DNA of 64,000 nt. Origin: Sphingosinicella sp942492965. Its GTDB lineage: Bacteria; Pseudomonadota; Alphaproteobacteria; Sphingomonadales; Sphingomonadaceae. The notes below the pieces were generated by a model. It was not told the DNA's origin. It was given only the letters and a program-made list of their open reading frames with translations, and did not search any database. The stretch covers positions 3,658,001-3,722,000 of the forward strand of contig OW818656.1 in NCBI GenBank assembly GCA_942492965.1. The letters are read 5' to 3'. Positions 34,698-44,549 of this stretch are shown here, one piece after another; positions within the stretch are counted from its first letter, which is position 1; the number at the start of each line of letters is the position of its first letter. Made by a program: the position numbers and the translations under genes.

Positions 34698-35129
34698 ATG
34701 CCGACCATTGAGATTGCCGAAGGGCCGCTGAAGGGCTGGCAGCGCTGGCGCCAGCTTGACGAGGGGCGTTTTTCCGACCTGATCGGGCATATCTACTTCC
34801 GCCGCCGCGCTGACAGCGTGACCGAGTTCCGCTCCGAAACCGCGCGTGCGCACAGCAATATGCAGGACCGGCTGCACGGCGGCTACATCATGGCGTTCAT
34901 CGATCAGGCGCTGTTCGCCATCGCAGCGCCTCACCTCGTCACGCAACGCGGCGTCACACTCACCTGCAACACCGAGTTCTTGGGCGCTGGCGTTCCCGGT
35001 GAGGATATCTTCGGCCACGGCGAGGTGACGCGCGAGACGGGCAAGCTGCTGTTCCTGCGCGGCATGGTCGAGCAGAACGGCCCCGTCGCCTCTTTTTCCG
35101 GCGTGCTGAGGAAGGTCGCGCCGCGTTGA
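34698..35129 (+). CDS. PaaI-type hotdog thioesterase
   Basis: A 143-residue hotdog-fold protein. The core helix motif NMQDRLHGGYIMAFIDQALFAIA carries the HGG and the catalytic Asp of PaaI-like acyl-CoA thioesterases; the C-terminal strand is LLFLRGMVEQNGPVASFSGVLRKV. The acyl substrate is unknown. It lies 10 bases after the ParA-like gene and overlaps zapE. Confidence 0.85.
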   Translation: MPTIEIAEGPLKGWQRWRQLDEGRFSDLIGHIYFRRRADSVTEFRSETARAHSNMQDRLHGGYIMAFIDQALFAIAAPHLVTQRGVTLTCNTEFLGAGVPGEDIFGHGEVTRETGKLLFLRGMVEQNGPVASFSGVLRKVAPR

Positions 35130-36244
35130 GCGTTGTCGAGGCGTACCGTGCGCTGATCGCGGCGAATGAACTGAAGGCCGATCCCGATCAGGCCGCTGCC
35201 GCAGCGCGGCTCGGCAAGCTCGAGGCTGAACTTCGCGCGGGTCCGCCGAAAAACGGCCTGCTCTCCCGGCTGTTCGGCAAGGCTGAGAGCGCCGCGCCGC
35301 GCGGCATTTACATGTGGGGCGCCGTCGGGCGCGGAAAATCGATGCTGATGGACCTCTTCTACGAGGCCGCACCCGCCATCCCCAAGCGCCGCGTGCATTT
35401 TCATGCCTTCATGCTGGAGGTCCACGCCGCGCTGCACAAATGGCGGGAGCAGAACGTCGACGACCCGATCCTGCGCGTCGCCGACGATATCGCGAAGGGT
35501 GTGCACTTGCTCGCGTTCGACGAGCTTCAAGTCACGAACGTCGCCGATGCGATGATCCTCTCGCGCCTGTTCACAGCGATCATGGCGCACGGCGTTACCG
35601 TGGTCGCGACCTCGAACCGCCCGCCGCGCGACCTCTACAAGAACGGGCTCAGCCGCGAGCTTTTCGTGCCTTTCATCGACCTTATCGAGCAGGAACTGGA
35701 CGTCGTCAGCCTCAACGGCCCGACCGACTACCGGCTCGACCGGCTCGCCGGGATGCCGACCTACTACGTGCCGAACGGCCCCGAAGCGACCGCCGCGCTC
35801 TCCGAAGCCTTCTTCCGCCTCACCGACTACCCGCCGCAGGACCGCGCCCACGTCCCCACCGAGACGATCGACGTGGGCGGCGGACGCACGCTTCATGTGC
35901 CCAAGTCGCTGAAAGGCGTCGCGGTCTTCTCGTTCAAGCGGCTGTGCGGGGAGGCGCGGGGGGCGGCGGATTATCTCGCGGTCGCGCAGCGCTATCACAC
36001 GGTCATCATCGTCGGCGTGCCGAAGATGGGGCCGGAGAAGCGCAACGAGGCGACGCGCTTCGTGGCACTGATCGATGCGCTTTACGAATACCGGGTCAAG
36101 CTGCTGATGAGCGCCGATGCCGTTCCCGCAGAGCTTTATCCGGCCGGCGATTATGCCTTCGAGTTCGAGCGCACGGTCTCGCGCCTGATGGAGATGCAGT
36201 CCGCCGATTACATGGCCGAAGGGCACGGCGTAAGGACCGCCTGA
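35126..36244 (+). CDS. zapE: Cell division protein ZapE (AFG1-like ATPase)
   Basis: A 372-residue AAA-type ATPase that binds the Z-ring during constriction in E. coli. Walker A is MWGAVGRGKSMLMDLFYE, Walker B is LLAFDELQVTNVADAMIL, and the RVHFHAFMLEVHAAL and SNRPPRDLYKNGL motifs are typical. The start is TTG 35126, overlapping the thioesterase stop (TTGA); no better in-frame start preserves the SVVEAYRALI N-terminus. Confidence 0.93.
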   Translation: MSVVEAYRALIAANELKADPDQAAAAARLGKLEAELRAGPPKNGLLSRLFGKAESAAPRGIYMWGAVGRGKSMLMDLFYEAAPAIPKRRVHFHAFMLEVHAALHKWREQNVDDPILRVADDIAKGVHLLAFDELQVTNVADAMILSRLFTAIMAHGVTVVATSNRPPRDLYKNGLSRELFVPFIDLIEQELDVVSLNGPTDYRLDRLAGMPTYYVPNGPEATAALSEAFFRLTDYPPQDRAHVPTETIDVGGGRTLHVPKSLKGVAVFSFKRLCGEARGAADYLAVAQRYHTVIIVGVPKMGPEKRNEATRFVALIDALYEYRVKLLMSADAVPAELYPAGDYAFEFERTVSRLMEMQSADYMAEGHGVRTA

Positions 36245-36269
36245 AGCCCGGCTTATTTGCTGCATCGCA

Positions 36270-36304
36270 CACAGTGATGAGAAAATTGCACTGTGCGGAT
36301 TTTT
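36270..36304 (+). terminator. Likely terminator after zapE
   Basis: CACAGTG (36270-36276) and CACTGTG (36289-36295) form a 7-bp stem with a 12-base AT-rich loop, followed by CGGATTTTT. The short stem makes it a modest terminator; it could also be an operator in the mdh promoter region. Confidence 0.4.
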
Positions 36305-36403
36305 ACGAACGGTTGCAGCGCCGCGAATCAGGGGCTATCGGGATCGCGTTTTCGCCGGTCGTCCGGTCGGCGTTCCACGCATCGCCTTCAGTGAGAGAGA
36401 CCC

Positions 36404-37366
<963 letters not shown>

Positions 37367-37375
37367 GGATCGCTG

Positions 37376-38575
37376 ATGAACATCCACGAGTATCAAGCCA
37401 AGCAACTGCTGGCGAAGTTCGGCGCGCCGATTTCGGCCGGTTTCCCGGCATTCACCGCCGATGAGGCCGAGGCGGCGGCGAAGCAGCTTCCCGGACCCGT
37501 CTATGTCGTGAAGTCGCAGATCCACGCCGGCGGGCGCGGCAAGGGCCGCTTCAACGGGCTCGGTGCCGACGCGAAGGGCGGCGTCCGCGTCGTCAAGTCG
37601 GTCGAAGAGGTGAAGGCGAACGCCGCCGAGATGCTGGGCCGCGTGCTCGTGACGCATCAGACGGGCGATGCCGGCAAGCAGGTGAACCGCCTCTACATCG
37701 AAGCGGGCGCGCCGATCGCCAAGGAATATTACCTCTCGCTGCTCGTCGACCGCGCCGTCGGCCGTCTCGCTTTCGTGGTCTCCACCGAAGGCGGTATGGA
37801 TATCGAGGAAGTCGCCGAGCACACTCCCGAGAAGATCCACACCATCCGCATCGATCCGGCCTCGGGCTTCATGCCGCACCACGGCCGCGGTGTCGCGGCG
37901 GCGCTGAAGCTGGAAGGCGACCTCGCCAAGCAGGCCGCGAAGATCGCGCAGCAGCTCTACACGGCGTTCAAGACGACCGACGCCGCGCTGCTCGAAGTGA
38001 ACCCGCTCGTCGAGACGACGGACGGCAAGCTCATCGTGCTCGACGCCAAGATGGGCTTCGACGGCAACGCGCTGTTCCGCCACCCGGACATCATGGAACT
38101 GCGCGACCTCACCGAAGAGGACGCGATGGAGATCGAGGCGTCGAAGTACGACCTCGCCTACGTGAAGCTCGACGGCAACATCGGCTGCATGGTGAACGGC
38201 GCGGGCCTCGCCATGGCGACGATGGACATCATCAAGCTGAACGGCGCCGAGCCTGCCAACTTCCTCGACGTCGGCGGCGGCGCCACCAAGGAGAAGGTGA
38301 CGGCGGCGTTCAAGATCATCCTCAATGATCCGGCGGTCGAGGGCATCCTCGTCAACATCTTCGGCGGCATCATGCGCTGCGACATCATCGCGGAAGGCAT
38401 CGTGGCGGCAGCGCGCGAGGTGAACCTCTCGGTTCCGCTCGTCGTGCGGCTTGAAGGCACGAACGTCGAACTCGGCAAGCAGATCCTCGCGGACAGCGGC
38501 CTGCCGATCGTCAGCGCCGACAACCTCGGCGACGCGGCGAAGAAGATCGTGGCGCAAGTGAAAAAGGCGGCCTGA
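37376..38575 (+). CDS. sucC: Succinyl-CoA ligase beta subunit
   Basis: Nucleotide-binding subunit of succinyl-CoA synthetase. The 399-residue ATP-grasp protein begins MNIHEYQAKQLLAKFGAPI, has VVKSQIHAGGRGKGRFNGLG, the EVNPLVETTDGKLIVLDAKMGFD metal region, and the CoA ligase part with GGGATKEKVTAAFKIIL and NIFGGIMRCDIIAEGIV. Nine bases after mdh and 4 before sucD. Confidence 0.97.
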   Translation: MNIHEYQAKQLLAKFGAPISAGFPAFTADEAEAAAKQLPGPVYVVKSQIHAGGRGKGRFNGLGADAKGGVRVVKSVEEVKANAAEMLGRVLVTHQTGDAGKQVNRLYIEAGAPIAKEYYLSLLVDRAVGRLAFVVSTEGGMDIEEVAEHTPEKIHTIRIDPASGFMPHHGRGVAAALKLEGDLAKQAAKIAQQLYTAFKTTDAALLEVNPLVETTDGKLIVLDAKMGFDGNALFRHPDIMELRDLTEEDAMEIEASKYDLAYVKLDGNIGCMVNGAGLAMATMDIIKLNGAEPANFLDVGGGATKEKVTAAFKIILNDPAVEGILVNIFGGIMRCDIIAEGIVAAAREVNLSVPLVVRLEGTNVELGKQILADSGLPIVSADNLGDAAKKIVAQVKKAA

Positions 38576-38579
38576 CCCC

Positions 38580-39455
38580 ATGAGCATTCTCATCAACAAG
38601 AACACCAAGGTTCTCTGTCAGGGCCTGACCGGCGCGACCGCGACGTTCCACACCGAAGCCGCCATCGCCTATGGCACCAAGATGGTCGGTGGCGTGGTTC
38701 CGGGCAAAGGCGGCCAGGAGCATCTCGGCCTTCCCGTGTTCGGCACGATGCGCGAGGCGATGGACGTGACGAAGGCCGACGCCAGCGTCGTCTACGTGCC
38801 GCCCGCGTTCGCGGCGGATTCGATCCTCGAAGCCATCGAGGCGGAAGTGCCGCTGATCATCTGCATCACGGAGGGCATTCCGGTGCTCGACATGGTGCCG
38901 GTGAAGCGCGCTCTCTCGGGCTCCAAATCGCGGCTCATCGGTCCGAACTGCCCCGGCGTGCTGACGCCGGACGAGTGCAAGATCGGCATCATGCCGGGCT
39001 CCATCTTCAAGAAGGGCTCGGTCGGCGTCGTGTCGCGCTCCGGCACGCTCACCTATGAAGCGGTGCACCAGACGACGGCGGTCGGCCTCGGCCAGACGAG
39101 CGCGGTCGGCATCGGCGGCGATCCGGTGAACGGCACCAACTTCATCGACGTGTTGGACTTGTTCCTGAACGACCCCGACACCAAATCGATCATCATGATC
39201 GGTGAAATCGGCGGCTCGGCCGAGGAAGACGCGGCCGAGTTCCTGAAATCGCACCCGATCAAGAAGCCGATGGTGGGCTTCATCGCGGGCCGCACCGCCC
39301 CGAAGGGACGCACCATGGGCCACGCCGGCGCCATCGTTTCGGGCGGCAAGGGCGGCGCTGAGGACAAGATCAAGGCAATGGAGGCGGCGGGCATCGTCGT
39401 TTCGCCGAGCCCGTCCGAACTCGGCACCACGCTCGCGCGGGTGCTCGGCAACTAA
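38580..39455 (+). CDS. sucD: Succinyl-CoA ligase alpha subunit
   Basis: Carries the CoA site and the phosphorylated histidine. The 291 residues include LCQGLTGATATFHTEAAIAYGTKMVGGV (CoA-binding), VYVPPAFAADSILEAIEAE, IGPNCPGVLTPDECKIGIMPG, VSRSGTLTYEAVHQTT, and the active His in GHAGAIVSGGKGGAEDKIKAM. Directly coupled to sucC. Confidence 0.97.
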   Translation: MSILINKNTKVLCQGLTGATATFHTEAAIAYGTKMVGGVVPGKGGQEHLGLPVFGTMREAMDVTKADASVVYVPPAFAADSILEAIEAEVPLIICITEGIPVLDMVPVKRALSGSKSRLIGPNCPGVLTPDECKIGIMPGSIFKKGSVGVVSRSGTLTYEAVHQTTAVGLGQTSAVGIGGDPVNGTNFIDVLDLFLNDPDTKSIIMIGEIGGSAEEDAAEFLKSHPIKKPMVGFIAGRTAPKGRTMGHAGAIVSGGKGGAEDKIKAMEAAGIVVSPSPSELGTTLARVLGN

Positions 39456-39495
39456 ACGTGGCAGAATTGTCAAGTTTTTAGGTGCTTTTTAGGAA

Positions 39496-39523
39496 GGTCC
39501 TGCGTAGGGAGGCGCGCAGGACC
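39496..39523 (+). promoter_or_regulatory. Hairpin in the sucD-sucA spacer
   Basis: A perfect 9-bp stem (GGTCCTGCG / CGCAGGACC) with a 10-base loop containing AGGGAGG, preceded by two short T runs. It sits in the 95-base spacer 27 bases before the sucA start and could attenuate read-through, mark a processing site, or be part of a sucA leader. It is not a standard terminator since no T tract follows. Confidence 0.4.
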
Positions 39524-39550
39524 CTCCGCACGCCAGGAATGACAGGAACC

Positions 39551-42439
39551 ATGGGTTTCGAAGGACAGCCTCCCTCCGCTCTCGAAGGCGTCTCCGCCTC
39601 GTTCGTTGAATCCCTCTATCGCCAGTATTCGGCCAACCCGGCGTCCGTCGATCCGGAGTGGCAGCGACACTTCGCGGGGCTGGAAAGCGTGGCTTCCGGG
39701 CCGTCGTGGCAGCGCAAGGGCTGGCCGGATACCGCGACCGACGATCTGACGGCGGCGCTCGATCCGCTGCAGATGACGCCGGAGCCGAAAGCTGCGGCGG
39801 CGAAGAAGGGCGGCGGGGCCGCGACGCTCTCCGCCGAGGCGGTCCGCCAGGCGGCGGACGATGCGATCCGCGCCATGACGCTGATCCGCACGTACCGCGT
39901 GCGCGGGCACCTCGCGGCGCAACTCGATCCGCTGGGCCTCGCTGAGCGCCCGTTCCCCGAGGAACTGACTCCCGAATATCACGGCTTCGTGGGCGATGCG
40001 CAGAACCGCACCGTCTATCTCGGCGGCGTGATGGGCTTTGAAGAAACGACGATCTCCGCACTCGTCGCGGTCCTGAAGCACAATTACTGCGAGCATGTCG
40101 GCGTCGAGTACATGCACATCAACGATTTGGAGGAGCGCCGCTTCATTCAGGAGCGGATCGAGGGTCGCAACGCCGAGATCCACTTCACGAACGAAGGCAA
40201 GAAGGCGATCCTCAACAAGATCATCGAAGCCGAGCAGTTCGAAAGCTTCCTTGGCCGCAAGTACGTTGGCACCAAGCGCTTCGGCCTCGATGGCGGCGAG
40301 GCGATGGCGCCTGCACTGGAAAGCGTCATCAAGTACGCGGGTGCCGGTGGCGTGCAGGAAATCGTCATCGGCATGGCGCACCGCGGCCGCCTGAACGTGC
40401 TCGCGAACGTCATGCAGAAGCCGTTCCAGGCGATCTTCCACGAATTCGCGGGCGGGTCCTCGAACCCGGATGACGTTGGCGGATCGGGCGACGTGAAGTA
40501 CCACCTCGGCACCTCCACGGACCGTGATTTCGACGGCAACCCCGTCCATCTGTCGCTCACCCCGAACCCCTCACACCTCGAGGCGGTCAATCCGGTCGTT
40601 CTCGGCAAGGTGCGCGCGGCCCAGCAGCTGCGCGGCGACATCGAGCGCGACGAGGTGCTGCCGCTGCTCCTGCACGGCGACGCGGCGTTCGCGGGGCAGG
40701 GCATCATCGCCGAATGCCTCGGCTTCTCGGGCCTCGACGGCTACAACACCGGCGGCACCGTCCACTTCATCATCAATAACCAGATCGGCTTCACGACGAG
40801 CCCGCAGTTCGCGCGCTCCTCGCCCTATCCGTCTGACGTGGCGCGCACTGTGCAGGCGCCGATCTTCCACGTGAACGGCGACGATCCCGAAGCCGTGACC
40901 TTCGCCACCAAGGTCGCCACCGAGTTCCGGCAAAAGTTCAACCGTGACGTCGTGATCGACATGTGGTGTTACCGCCGCTTCGGCCACAACGAGGGCGACG
41001 AGCCCAGCTTCACGCAGCCGCTGATGTACAAGGTCATCAAGAGCAAGCCGAAGGTCAGCGAGGTCTATTCGGGGCGCCTGATCGCCGAAGGCGTGATCGA
41101 CTCCGCGTGGGTCGAAGCCGCGATCAACACTTATGTCGACCGGCTCGAAAAGGACTTCGAGGCGGCGCCCAGTTACAAGCCCAACAAGGCTGACTGGTTC
41201 GAGGGGCGCTGGGAAGGCCTCGGCCGCCCCGCCGATCCCGAAACCGCACGCCGCGCCGCCGACACCGGCGTCAGCCAGGACCGCATCGACGCGGTGACGA
41301 AGGTGCTGACCACCGTTCCCGAAGGCTTCTCGATCCACCCGACGCTGAAGCGCGTCGTCGCCGCGCGCGGCGAAACGATCGCGGCGGGCGAAGGTATCGA
41401 CTGGGCAACCGCGGAGGCGCTCGCCTTCGGCACGCTGCTGCAGGACGGTTTCGGCATCCGCCTTTCGGGGCAGGACTCGGGCCGCGGCACGTTCAGCCAG
41501 CGCCATGCCGTCTGGGTCGATCAGAAGACCGGCAGCAAATATATTCCGCTTCAGGACATGAACCCGCGTTTCAAGGTGCTCGACTCGCCGCTCAGCGAGT
41601 TCGGCGTGCTCGGCTTCGAATATGGCTACGCGCTCACCGACCCGAAGACGTTGGTGCTGTGGGAAGCGCAGTTCGGCGACTTCGCGAACGGCGCGCAGGT
41701 CATCATCGACCAGTTCATCGCGAGTGGCGAGATCAAGTGGCTGCGGGCGAACGGTCTCGTCATGCTGCTGCCGCACGGCTACGAAGGGCAGGGGCCGGAG
41801 CACTCCTCGGCACGTCTGGAGCGCTACCTGCAGCTTTGCGCCGAAGACAATATGCAGGTCTGCAACATCACGACGCCGGCGAACTATTACCATGTGCTGC
41901 GCCGCCAGATGCTGCGCCCGTTCCGCAAGCCGCTCATCATCATGACGCCCAAGTCGCTGCTCCGGCACAAGTCGGCGGTGTCGCGGATCGAGGAGTTCAC
42001 GGGCGATTCGCACTTCATGCGCATCAAGTCCGACACGAACCCGCCGGCGGACGACAAGATCGAACGGCTCGTGCTCTGCTCGGGCAAGGTCTACTACGAC
42101 CTCGCCGATGCGCGCGACGCGGCGGGCGACAAGGCCACCTCGATCGTCCGCATCGAGCAGATCTATCCGTTCCCGCTCGAAGCGCTCGTGGTTCGCCTGA
42201 AGCGGATGAAAAAGCTGAAGACGGTCGTGTGGGCTCAGGAAGAGCCGAAGAACGCCGGCAGCTGGAGCTTCGTGCGTTCCTATCTCGAATGCGCGCTCAA
42301 GGAAGCCGGTGTGAAGACCGAGCCGGTCTATGCGGGTCGCGCGGCCGCCGCCGCGACCGCCACCGGTCTTGCCAAGCGGCACGCCGCCGAACAGAAAAAG
42401 CTCGTGGCGCAGGCGCTCGGCCACGATATCGAAGGTTGA
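39551..42439 (+). CDS. sucA: 2-oxoglutarate dehydrogenase E1 component
   Basis: Thiamine diphosphate enzyme that decarboxylates 2-oxoglutarate and succinylates SucB. The 962-residue protein has the E1o N-terminal peripheral-binding segment (ASFVESLYRQYSANPASVDPEWQRHF), IGMAHRGRLNVLANVMQKP, DVKYHLGTSTDRDF, LLLHGDAAFAGQGIIAECLGFSGL (ThDP motif GDA), RRFGHNEGDEPSFTQPLMY, and LSEFGVLGFEYGYALTDP. ATG 39551 is preferred for its AGGAA site; ATG 39539 is possible. Confidence 0.97.
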   Translation: MGFEGQPPSALEGVSASFVESLYRQYSANPASVDPEWQRHFAGLESVASGPSWQRKGWPDTATDDLTAALDPLQMTPEPKAAAAKKGGGAATLSAEAVRQAADDAIRAMTLIRTYRVRGHLAAQLDPLGLAERPFPEELTPEYHGFVGDAQNRTVYLGGVMGFEETTISALVAVLKHNYCEHVGVEYMHINDLEERRFIQERIEGRNAEIHFTNEGKKAILNKIIEAEQFESFLGRKYVGTKRFGLDGGEAMAPALESVIKYAGAGGVQEIVIGMAHRGRLNVLANVMQKPFQAIFHEFAGGSSNPDDVGGSGDVKYHLGTSTDRDFDGNPVHLSLTPNPSHLEAVNPVVLGKVRAAQQLRGDIERDEVLPLLLHGDAAFAGQGIIAECLGFSGLDGYNTGGTVHFIINNQIGFTTSPQFARSSPYPSDVARTVQAPIFHVNGDDPEAVTFATKVATEFRQKFNRDVVIDMWCYRRFGHNEGDEPSFTQPLMYKVIKSKPKVSEVYSGRLIAEGVIDSAWVEAAINTYVDRLEKDFEAAPSYKPNKADWFEGRWEGLGRPADPETARRAADTGVSQDRIDAVTKVLTTVPEGFSIHPTLKRVVAARGETIAAGEGIDWATAEALAFGTLLQDGFGIRLSGQDSGRGTFSQRHAVWVDQKTGSKYIPLQDMNPRFKVLDSPLSEFGVLGFEYGYALTDPKTLVLWEAQFGDFANGAQVIIDQFIASGEIKWLRANGLVMLLPHGYEGQGPEHSSARLERYLQLCAEDNMQVCNITTPANYYHVLRRQMLRPFRKPLIIMTPKSLLRHKSAVSRIEEFTGDSHFMRIKSDTNPPADDKIERLVLCSGKVYYDLADARDAAGDKATSIVRIEQIYPFPLEALVVRLKRMKKLKTVVWAQEEPKNAGSWSFVRSYLECALKEAGVKTEPVYAGRAAAAATATGLAKRHAAEQKKLVAQALGHDIEG

Positions 42440-42448
42440 GGAGAGATC

Positions 42449-43618
42449 ATGGCTATCGACGTCGTTATCCCTGCGCTTGGTGAATCGATCACCGAAGCCA
42501 CTGTCGGCGAATGGCTGAAGAAGCCGGGCGAGGCCGTGAAGGCGGATGAGCCGATCGTCAGCCTCGAGACCGACAAGGTCGCCGTCGAGGTGCCCGCGCC
42601 GTCCGCGGGCGTGCTTTCGGAGCAGCTCGCCGCGGTGGGCGATACGGTGAATGTCGGCGCGGTGATCGCGCGCCTTGAAGCGGGCGGTGCGGCAGCCGCG
42701 CCCGCGAAGGCTGCCGCTCCGAAGGCTGCAGCGCCTGCCAAGGCAGCCGCGCCCGCCGAAGCCAAGCAGTCTCCTGCTGTCACCGTTGCGCTCGCCGAAA
42801 CCGGCGTCGATGCGGCGAACGTGCAGGGTACTGGCAAGGATGGACGCCTCACCAAGGCCGATGTGCGTAGCGCCGCGACAACCCCGGCGCCTGCCGCCGC
42901 AGCGCCCGCCACCGGTGCGCGTCAGGAAGAGCGCGTGCGCATGACGCGTCTGCGCCATACGATCGCGCGCCGCCTCAAGGAAGCGCAGAACACCGCCGCG
43001 ATGCTCACCACCTTCAACGACGTCGATATGACGGCGGTGATGGAAGCGCGCGACCGCTACAAGGATCTGTTCGAGAAGAAGCATGGCGTCCGCCTCGGCT
43101 TCATGAGCTTCTTCACCAAGGCCTGCTGCCTTGCACTGAAGGACGTGCCCTCGGTCAACGCCACGATCGAAGGCGACGAGATCGTCTATCGCAACTACGC
43201 CGACATTGGTGTCGCGGTCAGCTCGCCGGGCGGCCTCGTCGTGCCGATCCTGCGCAATGCCGATGCGCTGTCGTTCGCGGAGACCGAGAAGGCGATCGGC
43301 GACTTCGGCCGCCGCGCGCGTGACGGTCAACTGAAGATCGAGGAATTGCAGGGTGGCACCTTCACCATCTCGAACGGCGGCGTGTTCGGTTCGCTGCTGT
43401 CGACGCCGATCCTCAACCCGCCGCAGTCTGGCGTGCTTGGGATGCACCGCATCGAGGAGCGCCCTGTGGTGCGGGACGGCCAGATCGTCGTGCGCCCGAT
43501 GATGTACCTTGCGCTCAGCTACGATCACCGCCTGATCGACGGCCGCGAGGCGGTGACCTTCCTCGTCCGCGTCAAGGAAGCGCTGGAAGACCCGACCCGG
43601 CTAGTGCTCGACCTCTAA
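42449..43618 (+). CDS. sucB: Dihydrolipoyl succinyltransferase (E2 of 2-oxoglutarate dehydrogenase)
   Basis: Core of the complex. Residues 1-78 form a lipoyl domain with the lipoylated Lys43 in LETDKVAVEVPAP; an Ala/Pro/Lys-rich swinging linker follows; the E1/E3-binding domain is near 110-145 (TGVDAANVQGTGKDGRLTKADV); the catalytic domain ends with SYDHRLIDGREAVTFLV, where His and Asp are catalytic. The 389-residue length is usual. Its stop overlaps the antisense oxygenase-like gene by 4 bases. Confidence 0.97.
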   Translation: MAIDVVIPALGESITEATVGEWLKKPGEAVKADEPIVSLETDKVAVEVPAPSAGVLSEQLAAVGDTVNVGAVIARLEAGGAAAAPAKAAAPKAAAPAKAAAPAEAKQSPAVTVALAETGVDAANVQGTGKDGRLTKADVRSAATTPAPAAAAPATGARQEERVRMTRLRHTIARRLKEAQNTAAMLTTFNDVDMTAVMEARDRYKDLFEKKHGVRLGFMSFFTKACCLALKDVPSVNATIEGDEIVYRNYADIGVAVSSPGGLVVPILRNADALSFAETEKAIGDFGRRARDGQLKIEELQGGTFTISNGGVFGSLLSTPILNPPQSGVLGMHRIEERPVVRDGQIVVRPMMYLALSYDHRLIDGREAVTFLVRVKEALEDPTRLVLDL

Positions 43619-44409
43619 ACGGTCTCGTCTACGTCGATATCGAAGCCCGGCGGCGCGCCTGCCAGGCTCTGGTCCCAGCTACCGCGCAGGCGCGCGAGCG
43701 GACGCATCAGCCACGGCAAGTTGCGCCACATGAAGCCGGGACGGTGCGTCCAGTAGCGCGAGCGTTCGAGCCACGGGCTGTGGAAGTTCATCGCGATCGA
43801 AACGCGTTCGTCTTCGCCCTCCTGGGGCTCGACGCGGTGCGAAACCCACGAGGGCCACATCAGCATCTCGCCGTCCGAAGGCGCGTAGCGGAAGCTGCGC
43901 CGCGTAGCGGACTCCAAGGTCTGCACGCCGCTCCACAGGTCTTCGAAGACGATCGCGCCGCCCTTGTCGGTCGTGGATGGCGCGCCCGACACATAGTAAC
44001 AGGCCGACCAGTTCCAGTTGAGCATGACGTGATCGTGCGCGCGGTTATAGGCGCCGGGCGGATTGACGTTGGCCCAGCCGTCCATGCGCCATTGCTGCGG
44101 CGCCGGTTGCTGTTCGCCCTGCCGCCACTGCGCGGTCGCGTCGGTGGCGCGTGCCGCTGCCCATCGTGTCAGCATCTGTGTCGCACGGTCCTGCCAGCCG
44201 GGCAGGTCGCGCTTCGAGTGCCAGCCGCCGATATTGGTGCGCTTCATGCCCTTCGACGCGCGCCGGCGTTTCTCGATCGCGGCAAGGATCTCCGCCTGCC
44301 AGTATTCCGCCTCTTCCCAGCGGAAAATCAGCAGCGGCGCCGCGAACAGATTGACCTGGCTCGCGACGTTCGATGCCGAACTGCGATTGATGAACTCGAT
44401 ACGTGTCAC
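43615..44409 (-). CDS. Putative 2-oxoglutarate/Fe(II)-dependent oxygenase (TIGR02466-like)
   Basis: A 264-residue soluble protein whose central part resembles the putative 2OG-Fe(II) oxygenase family found near prolyl hydroxylases: VNPPGAYNRAHDHVMLNWNWSACYYVSG (His-x-Asp/His metal pair and cofactor strand) and MWPSWVSHRVEPQEGEDERVSIAMNFH (distal His and the 2OG-binding Arg/Ser). It lies antisense between sucB and lpdA, whose complex consumes the same cofactor, 2-oxoglutarate; whether that is functional is unknown. The start is GTG 44409 with only a weak ribosome site. Confidence 0.72.
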   Translation of the reverse strand: MTRIEFINRSSASNVASQVNLFAAPLLIFRWEEAEYWQAEILAAIEKRRRASKGMKRTNIGGWHSKRDLPGWQDRATQMLTRWAAARATDATAQWRQGEQQPAPQQWRMDGWANVNPPGAYNRAHDHVMLNWNWSACYYVSGAPSTTDKGGAIVFEDLWSGVQTLESATRRSFRYAPSDGEMLMWPSWVSHRVEPQEGEDERVSIAMNFHSPWLERSRYWTHRPGFMWRNLPWLMRPLARLRGSWDQSLAGAPPGFDIDVDETV

Positions 44410-44549
44410 GCCAGCTGAACACCCCCGTTGCGAATCGATGAAATTCGTTTCGCATCCATTATCATTTCATGTTCACTTCTAAATCGCCACCCACTGCGTT
44501 AAGAGCGGCCTGAATCCGTGATTCCCACATAGAACAGGCAAGGTTGACG

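Noticed and set aside
40571..43528. A 985-codon open frame antisense to sucA and sucB
   Set aside because: High GC content keeps the opposite strand open; the peptide is Arg/Asp/His-rich shadow sequence while the plus strand encodes textbook SucA and SucB.
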